Positions 59,165 to 64,000 of a DNA stretch of 64,000 nucleotides are shown here, in pieces. The translations under genes and the position numbers were made by a program. Below the pieces are notes generated by a model. That model saw only the letters and a program-made list of their open reading frames with translations. It ran no database searches and was not told where the DNA came from. The stretch lies in assembly GCF_004153455.1 (NCBI RefSeq), contig NZ_SDQE01000016.1, positions 1 to 64,000 on the forward strand. Reading direction: 5' to 3'. Positions within the stretch are counted from its first letter, which is position 1. The number at the start of each line of letters is the position of its first letter. This DNA is from Allopusillimonas ginsengisoli. GTDB taxonomy: Bacteria; Pseudomonadota; Gammaproteobacteria; Burkholderiales; Burkholderiaceae_B.

Positions 59165-59779
59165 TCAGGCTTCCAGTCCGGCCCGCGTACGTTGAAAGGG
59201 AATGAACCCTGGCAGCGCCTCAATTTGACGCAGCCAAGCCAGGACTCGCGGATAGCTGGACAGGCTCACGTTCCCTTCGGGCGCCCGTTCGATATAGCTG
59301 TAAAGCGCGATGTCTGCGATAGTGGGTTGCTCTGTGCTCGCGAGCCAGCGCTGGTCCTCCAGGGACTGTTCCATGATGGCCAGTGTGGCGTGGGCGCGCC
59401 CGATAACTTCGTCTGCGTTGAACGGTGCACCGAACACGGTGATGAGCCGAGCGGCGCCAACGCCATAGGCGATTTTTCCAGCTGCCACCGAAAGCCAACG
59501 CTGCACTTGTGCCTCATCCGCCGGTTCGGTCGGCAACCAATGTGAAGGTCCTATCTTGCGCGCAATATAGACGAGGATCGCTAGCGAATCCGCAATGATG
59601 ACGCCATCGTCGTCAAGCACTGGTACTTCGCCGAACGCATTCAATGCGAGAAACGCCGGTTGCTTATGGACGCCAGCGGGCAAATCAACTTCGATCAGCT
59701 CGTGGGCAACGCCAGCGATCGAGAGAAAAAGGGCAGCACGATGCGCGTGCCCCGACAGTGCGTAATGGTAGAGTTTCAC
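59165..59779 (-). CDS. Glutathione S-transferase
   Basis: 204 residues from a GTG at 59779, with GGAG 11 bases upstream; the frame is open 34 codons further back without a start signal. N-terminal thioredoxin fold: [36 protein letters not shown] and [26 protein letters not shown] (cis-Pro and glutathione-binding ESxAI-like DSLAIL). C-terminal helical domain with [17 protein letters not shown], the N-capping box. Next to a VOC protein and opposite a LysR gene, a common detoxification layout. Confidence 0.92.
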   Translation of the reverse strand: MKLYHYALSGHAHRAALFLSIAGVAHELIEVDLPAGVHKQPAFLALNAFGEVPVLDDDGVIIADSLAILVYIARKIGPSHWLPTEPADEAQVQRWLSVAAGKIAYGVGAARLITVFGAPFNADEVIGRAHATLAIMEQSLEDQRWLASTEQPTIADIALYSYIERAPEGNVSLSSYPRVLAWLRQIEALPGFIPFQRTRAGLEA

Positions 59780-59901
59780 GACGAATGTTCTCCTTGTTAA
59801 CGATACATTCATTCTGTCTGCTGCCCAAGAATGAGACAATCCGTTAGATTGGCATTTCACTATTGCGGGGATTGATATCAATCAAGAGGAGCCAGGAGGC
59901 A

Positions 59902-60789
59902 ATGGACAGATTGCGGACGCTGAGAACCTTCATCAGTGTGGCCGAGCATGAAAGCTTTGCCAAAGCGGCGCGGCGGCTGAATTTGTCGCCGACGACCGTT
60001 TCGCGGACGATCGCCGCGCTCGAATCAAGTCTCGGTGTGCAGCTGTTAAGGCGTACGACACGCAGCGTGCGACTGACCAACGAAGGCGCGCTATTTCTGG
60101 AACGATGCCGGACAGGCATAGCCGAGATCGACGAGGCGTTCGATATCGTCCGGGGACACCAGTCGGCGCCAAATGGTACCCTGACGGTGACCGCCCCAGT
60201 TATGTTCGGTCGCCGGCATATTCAGCCCGTTGTCGTTGAGCTGTTGCGGCTGCATCCCGATCTACAGATCCGGCTTCTGCTGCTTGATCGTGTCGTTAAC
60301 CTTGTTGAAGAGGGCATTGATGTTGCTGTCCGCATCGCTGACCTGCCTGACAGTTCGCTTCACATGCTACGAGTCGGAGAGGTTAGGCGCGTGTTCACTG
60401 CCAGCCCCGCCTATCTTGCAACACATGGCAGGCCGACCTCCTTGTCCGATCTACGCCTTCATGATGTGATCTGGATCGAGGACGAGGCTGGCCCACATCG
60501 CGGATGGGGATTGGACGAGATCCGCCGTTTCGGTCGCTCCGCAAGATTGTCGGTCAATAACGTGGAGACGGCCGTTTCGGCTGCGGTCTCAGGGTTTGGT
60601 GTGATTAGGACGCTGTCTTATCAAGTCGCCGATGAACTGGCTGCGGGACGACTCGAGCGACTGCTGGCCGACGATACCGCACCGGCGCTTCCGATTTCAT
60701 TGCTGTTTCAGAGTGGACGCAAGCATCACCCGAATGTGCGTGCTTTCATTGAGGCCGCGAAGCACCATCTGCGGGGATTATCGCTATAA
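59902..60789 (+). CDS. LysR-family transcriptional regulator
   Basis: 295 residues from the ATG at 59902 (AGGAGG two bases away). HTH: MDRLRTLRTFISVAEHESFAKAARRLNLSPTTVSRTIAALESSLGVQLLRRTTRSV. Effector domain: LTVTAPVMFGRRHIQPVVVELL and GIDVAVRIADLPDSSLHMLR. It is divergent from the GST/VOC operon with 122 bases between the starts, so probably controls that operon; the sequence between them has no perfect palindrome that I can see. Confidence 0.92.
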   Translation: MDRLRTLRTFISVAEHESFAKAARRLNLSPTTVSRTIAALESSLGVQLLRRTTRSVRLTNEGALFLERCRTGIAEIDEAFDIVRGHQSAPNGTLTVTAPVMFGRRHIQPVVVELLRLHPDLQIRLLLLDRVVNLVEEGIDVAVRIADLPDSSLHMLRVGEVRRVFTASPAYLATHGRPTSLSDLRLHDVIWIEDEAGPHRGWGLDEIRRFGRSARLSVNNVETAVSAAVSGFGVIRTLSYQVADELAAGRLERLLADDTAPALPISLLFQSGRKHHPNVRAFIEAAKHHLRGLSL

Positions 60790-60886
60790 GTGAGAAGGAG
60801 CCTGCGCAACCCAGCCTCTATGGCATCACCAACATCCAGAAACTGAATCGCTTCTTCACAATGCTGGCTTACAACTCTGACTAAAA

Positions 60887-61249
60887 TCATCTCGATTCGA
60901 CAGTTATTGTTGCCTCTTGGATTCGACTGAAACGTCCATCTTGAGAGCGCTCGGCGAACAAATACACCTCTTGGAGAACTCGTTCACCATCACGCTTTAT
61001 CACGTCGATCACATGGCGTTCTGAATAGCGGTTCCCGTCGGAAAATTCGTCCAATACTGTAATCGTCACCCGAGCAACAATCTCACGAAGAGAAATTATT
61101 CGAGCGAGAAATGTGTGGCGATCTAACCAGTTTCCATTAACACGTTGGCGGAAGAGCGGATCGAAGTGTCGTTCGACTGCATCCTCCGCTGTCAGCTCGC
61201 TGTTGAACAGGTCGTCGATCGCAGCTTTAATTGTGTTCATCCACGTCAT
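60887..61249 (-). CDS. SnoaL/NTF2-like small protein
   Basis: 120 residues: MNTIKAAIDDLFNSELTAEDAVERHFDPLFRQRVNG is the helical start, then beta-rich GNRYSERHVIDVIKRDGERVLQEVYLFAERSQDGRF. Its ATG overlaps the TGA of the oxidoreductase (ATGA, 61246-61249), with AAGGA directly ahead. Translational coupling indicates the two work together. Function unknown. Confidence 0.75.
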   Translation of the reverse strand: MTWMNTIKAAIDDLFNSELTAEDAVERHFDPLFRQRVNGNWLDRHTFLARIISLREIVARVTITVLDEFSDGNRYSERHVIDVIKRDGERVLQEVYLFAERSQDGRFSRIQEATITVESR

Positions 61250-62274
61250 TCCTTATCGATGACCGAAAGGACAATCTTTCCGCGGATATGCCCATGAGCG
61301 GCGCGCTCATGCGCTTGCCGAGCATTTGCCAGGGTAAATGCACTGTCGATGGCGACACGAACCACCCCGGTATCGAGCAAACTCGCGAGTTGCGCAAGCT
61401 GCGCCCCGCTTGATCGAACTTGCGTCGTCGAAACGGTGACACCCAGTTTCTCGGCTTCTTCTACTCCGGAAAAACCAAGGGGAAATATCGGGAACAGCGC
61501 ACCGCCACGCTTGAGCGTGCGCAAGAATCGCCCTGTGGTTGGGCCACCCACTGCGTCAATAACGAGATCAGCGTCACGGACAATATCCTCGGCGGCGGAT
61601 TTCGTGTAGTCGATGAACTCGTCGGCACCGAGGCTCCTCAGGAACTCCTCATGTCCATCCGATCCCACTGCGACAACGTGTGCGCCTTTCCATTTCGCCA
61701 GTTGTAATGCGAAGTGCCCGACACCGCCCGCCGCTCCGTTGACCAATACGAGTTTTCCCTCAAGCGGCACCGGCTCGTGCTTTGTTGGCTGAAGCGGATT
61801 CTGTACGTCATGCCCTTGTTCAATCATGAATTGCCACGCAGTGAGCAGCGACATGGGGGCAGCGGCGGCATGGGCGTGGTCGATTCCCTTGGGCTTGAGA
61901 GCAATTTCCGTTGCCGGGACGCTGACGTACTCAGCATAGGCACGGCTACCACCGGCTAGGCCGCTGGGAAAGCGAACCATCGAATACACCTCCTCACCCA
62001 CAGAGAAATTCTTGACGCCATCGCCCACAGCTTCGATGACACCGGAAATATCCGTTCCCAGAATGACGGGGAAGGACACCTGCGGTTGCCACTCCGGCGG
62101 CAGCATCCTGTACCCGTCACGCAAATACCAGTCGGGGGGATTGAGGCCAACAGCATGCACACGCACGAGCACTTCGCCCGGTTGTAGTTCGGGCATCGGG
62201 GTGTCTTCGTAGCGCAGCATCTCCGGCCCCCCGAACTCATGCTGTTGCACTGCTTTCATCGTTTTTCTCGACAT
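61246..62274 (-). CDS. Zinc-independent alcohol dehydrogenase / NADPH quinone reductase family
   Basis: 342 residues, medium-chain dehydrogenase fold without the structural zinc cysteines. MKAVQQHEFGGPEMLRYEDTPMPELQPGEVLVRVHAVGLNPPDWYLRDG opens the protein, the cofactor site is LVNGAAGGVGHFALQLAKWKGAHVVAVG and the end is HIRGKIVLSVIDKE. Typical QOR/crotonyl-CoA reductase relatives reduce quinones or enones with NADPH. Divergent from a TetR gene across a perfect inverted repeat; the SnoaL-like gene follows. Confidence 0.92.
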   Translation of the reverse strand: MSRKTMKAVQQHEFGGPEMLRYEDTPMPELQPGEVLVRVHAVGLNPPDWYLRDGYRMLPPEWQPQVSFPVILGTDISGVIEAVGDGVKNFSVGEEVYSMVRFPSGLAGGSRAYAEYVSVPATEIALKPKGIDHAHAAAAPMSLLTAWQFMIEQGHDVQNPLQPTKHEPVPLEGKLVLVNGAAGGVGHFALQLAKWKGAHVVAVGSDGHEEFLRSLGADEFIDYTKSAAEDIVRDADLVIDAVGGPTTGRFLRTLKRGGALFPIFPLGFSGVEEAEKLGVTVSTTQVRSSGAQLAQLASLLDTGVVRVAIDSAFTLANARQAHERAAHGHIRGKIVLSVIDKE

Positions 62275-62309
62275 GACTTTCTCCTTGAGCTGAAATGAGC
62301 TATCTTTAC

Positions 62310-62345
62310 CGGAACAGTGCTACGAATATACGGAGCACTGTTCCG
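62310..62345. promoter_or_regulatory. TetR operator candidate: perfect 12+12 inverted repeat
   Basis: CGGAACAGTGCT, 12 bases, AGCACTGTTCCG. It lies 36 bases upstream of the oxidoreductase start and 17 bases before the TetR ATG at 62362. The strongest palindrome in the window; almost certainly bound by the divergent TetR protein. Confidence 0.85.
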
Positions 62346-62361
62346 TTTGTCAAGGAACCCC

Positions 62362-62955
62362 ATGCGCGCAGATGCCCGAAAGAACTACGACCGCCTACTT
62401 TCTGTTGCCCGAGATATCTTCACCAAGCAAGGTGCGGATGCGTCGCTGCGCGATATAGCCCGCAAAGCAGAAGTAGGTCTAGGCACTCTGTACCGCCACT
62501 TCCCAAGCCGCGAGGCGCTGCTTGAAGCTTTGTTGCGTTCAAGTTTTGAGGCTCTGGCGACTAGAGCGGATGAGCTCCAGACAACGGGCGACTCCGCCGA
62601 TGGCTTGATGTTGTGGCTACAGGAAATCATTGCCTTCACCCACGAACATCGTGGCATTATTGCGCCGATGGTGAACGCCATCGAAGATTCCGATTCTGCG
62701 CTTCATACTTCGTGCGTCACGCTGCGGGCCGCAGGCGCAGCGCTCCTTGCCCGCGCTCAAGCCGATGGCAACGCACGACTCGACCTTAATGGTTCGGAAC
62801 TGTTCGATCTCATTGCTGCGCTCGCTTGGCTTCGGGAGCAACCCTCGCACGCATCTCGCTCCGATCGTCTTTTCAACCTTGTTACCGGCGCTATATTGAC
62901 CACTCCCAGGGAATCGAACGCGCGTAGGCAACTTGACCTCAAGAGGAAAGACTGA
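62362..62955 (+). CDS. TetR-family transcriptional regulator
   Basis: 197 residues from the ATG at 62362 (AAGGAACCCC upstream); the frame is open 15 codons further back through the operator, without support. HTH: RDIFTKQGADASLRDIARKAEVGLGTLYRHFPSREALLEALL (about 14-56). The rest is a helical ligand domain. Divergent from the quinone-reductase/SnoaL-like operon, and presumably its repressor. Confidence 0.92.
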   Translation: MRADARKNYDRLLSVARDIFTKQGADASLRDIARKAEVGLGTLYRHFPSREALLEALLRSSFEALATRADELQTTGDSADGLMLWLQEIIAFTHEHRGIIAPMVNAIEDSDSALHTSCVTLRAAGAALLARAQADGNARLDLNGSELFDLIAALAWLREQPSHASRSDRLFNLVTGAILTTPRESNARRQLDLKRKD

Positions 62956-62964
62956 TCCTGATTG

Positions 62965-63190
62965 CTATGGGTGCATCTGAGCGCCAGCAGTGATCTTGTC
63001 AACGCGCTTCTTTCTGTCTCGCAACGCGATACCAACAATGCGAGCGTCATCTTTTCCGAACTTTGCGAATACCGTCCGGTTTGCTGCGTCGTGCCCCGTC
63101 GAAAATATTTCTTCGATATAAGCTGACGTTGTGAGGTCTTTCTCGATATCTGCTGGGGCTTCTCCTTGCCGTGACGACTGTTTTCCCCAC
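62965..63190 (-). other. Open frame without a start codon (possible remnant)
   Basis: On the minus strand a frame of about 75 codons reads LANNRWGKQSSRQGEAPADI and further to TVFAKFGKDDARIVGIALRD and a TAG at 62965. It has coding-like composition but no start codon and overlaps the end of the TetR gene at 63194. Not recognised. Either the tail of a lost gene or chance. Confidence 0.25.
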
Positions 63191-63193
63191 CGA

Positions 63194-63772
63194 TTATTTG
63201 CCAGCCTCCAAACTTTCGGAGCGTCCAGTCACATATCCCACCAGCAAATCAAACAACTCATCACCAAAACGGCTGTCACCAAGCAGCCGGGAGTCCGTCA
63301 GCACGGCGCGATGGACCGCCGATTCCAGCGCGCTCTCCACAAGCAATGCTGCCAGAGCAGGCGAACGATTCGGGGCAAGGCGATGGGAATGCTGTCGGAG
63401 AAATGCCTCAATCTGCGCCGTCAGGCAACGGTGTGTATCCATGACTTCGGCCAGTCGATCTACGTTAGAAATCTGCTCCATCAATACTTTATGAAGAGAG
63501 GGATCAATGCGTTGGGTATCCAGCACCGCATGAACCAGATTTCGCAACCCGATTTCCAGGTCGGAAGCCTGATCAAGTGCCGAGCTCACGCATTCAACGA
63601 TACTGTTACTGTACTGTTCCACCAACGCAGCGATGAGCGCATTGCGGTGTGGGAAATACTGATACAGCGAGCCGATACTGACACCGGCACGCTCTGCGAT
63701 GCGGCCCGTGGTGGTGCTCTTGTAATCGTACTTGACCAAAACCTGAGCCGTAGCTTCCAGAAGCGCCTCCAC
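63194..63772 (-). CDS. TetR-family transcriptional regulator, N-terminus possibly frameshifted
   Basis: 192 residues from a GTG at 63772. HTH: TGRIAERAGVSIGSLYQYFPHRNALIAALVEQY (about 22-54). In-frame sequence upstream (RKWPRQARSRATVEALL) looks like TetR protein but has no start codon before a TGA. An ATG in another frame a little upstream reads MDTRTHKTP, the expected start of such a protein. A one-base shift would join them. As it stands GTG 63772 could still give a working protein because the HTH is intact. Confidence 0.8.
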   Translation of the reverse strand: MEALLEATAQVLVKYDYKSTTTGRIAERAGVSIGSLYQYFPHRNALIAALVEQYSNSIVECVSSALDQASDLEIGLRNLVHAVLDTQRIDPSLHKVLMEQISNVDRLAEVMDTHRCLTAQIEAFLRQHSHRLAPNRSPALAALLVESALESAVHRAVLTDSRLLGDSRFGDELFDLLVGYVTGRSESLEAGK

Positions 63773-63918
63773 GGTGGCTCGGGAGCGTGCCTGGCGCGGC
63801 CATTTACGGGGTCTTGTGCGTGCGGGTGTCCATCAATGGAATCCGAAAGCGAGTGGGCAATTTGAGGCAATGGTCGCATAATTTTCGTACCTGAACAAAT
63901 ACTGGTATTGAGGCCCTG

Positions 63919-64000
63919 ATGATCGCTACGTCAATAAACCTGAACACCGCCGTTCGGACCATCGCTGACGAAAAACCATTCTCGCTGCTCGGCGACCTGC
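63919..64000 (+). CDS. Start of an unidentified gene (partial)
   Basis: ATG at 63919 and an open frame to the window edge (27 residues): MIATSINLNTAVRTIADEKP and further. A weak GAGG sits before it. Divergent from the TetR gene, a place where a regulated target gene would be expected. Too short to name. Confidence 0.4.
   Translation, partial: MIATSINLNTAVRTIADEKPFSLLGDL

Noticed and set aside
63131-63865. 244-codon frame on the plus strand
   Set aside because: Antisense to the last TetR gene, whose HTH is clear.
1-64000. CRISPR arrays, tRNA genes, insertion sequences, phage genes
   Set aside because: Looked for spaced repeats, tRNA arms and transposase or integrase motifs and found none.

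Overview
The window (roughly 57% G+C by eye, dense, strongly codon-biased) looks like a chromosomal stretch of a betaproteobacterium, most likely Alcaligenaceae (Bordetella / Achromobacter / Pusillimonas type). The reason is the large set of Bug-type tripartite tricarboxylate transporter (TTT) receptors: seven intact copies plus one remnant, mixed with CaiB/BaiF CoA-transferases, acyl-CoA dehydrogenases, MaoC hydratases and MmgE/PrpD proteins. I saw no tRNA, rRNA, CRISPR array or intact insertion sequence.

Bases 1-15,800: the end of etfA, an enoyl-CoA hydratase and an MmgE/PrpD-Bug pair on the plus strand. Facing them is a long minus-strand operon running from a CitE-like lyase (14787) through MaoC, acyl-CoA dehydrogenase, two CoA-transferase-fold proteins, Bug, SnoaL-like, nitroreductase, enoyl-CoA hydratase, Bug and a last CoA-transferase (ends 3899). 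The gene mix resembles itaconate/C5-dicarboxylate catabolism (CoA-transferase, hydratase, CitE lyase, PrpD relative). The plus and minus operons share a palindrome, CCTAAC-N8-GTTAGTT, at 1297 and 14838, which suggests one repressor for both. A divergent SDR gene follows.

Bases 15,800-29,430: two consecutive minus-strand operons next to a LysR gene. The second contains acyl-CoA dehydrogenase, MaoC, a thiolase-fold protein lacking all three thiolase catalytic residues, a DUF35 zinc-ribbon/OB protein, Bug and three CoA-transferase-fold proteins. I read this as a CoA-dependent side-chain shortening pathway ending in a retro-aldol step, by analogy with steroid Ltp2/DUF35 aldolases; the substrate is unknown. 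A near-identical bipartite element lies 70-110 bases upstream of the first gene of both operons and is a candidate LysR site.

Bases 29,430-50,300: a patchwork. It holds a Bug remnant, a RES/Xre toxin-antitoxin pair, a truncated HupE, an XRE-cupin regulator divergent from an Opp/Dpp ABC transporter with an M20 amidohydrolase, a lipoprotein amidohydrolase, an EamA transporter with a damaged start, a YghA-like SDR with a basic tail, a YcaQ-like protein, an MFS/siderophore-interacting protein pair, an epimerase with a deleted centre, and a HipBA pair.

Bases 50,300-64,000: small regulator-plus-enzyme units. These are a TonB siderophore receptor with a Fur-like box; TetR with a DUF1348 protein; GntR, mandelate-racemase-like enzyme, ketopantoate-reductase-like enzyme and Bug with matching GntR palindromes; LysR opposite GST and VOC genes; TetR opposite a quinone reductase across a perfect 12+12 inverted repeat; and a last TetR with a possibly frameshifted start.
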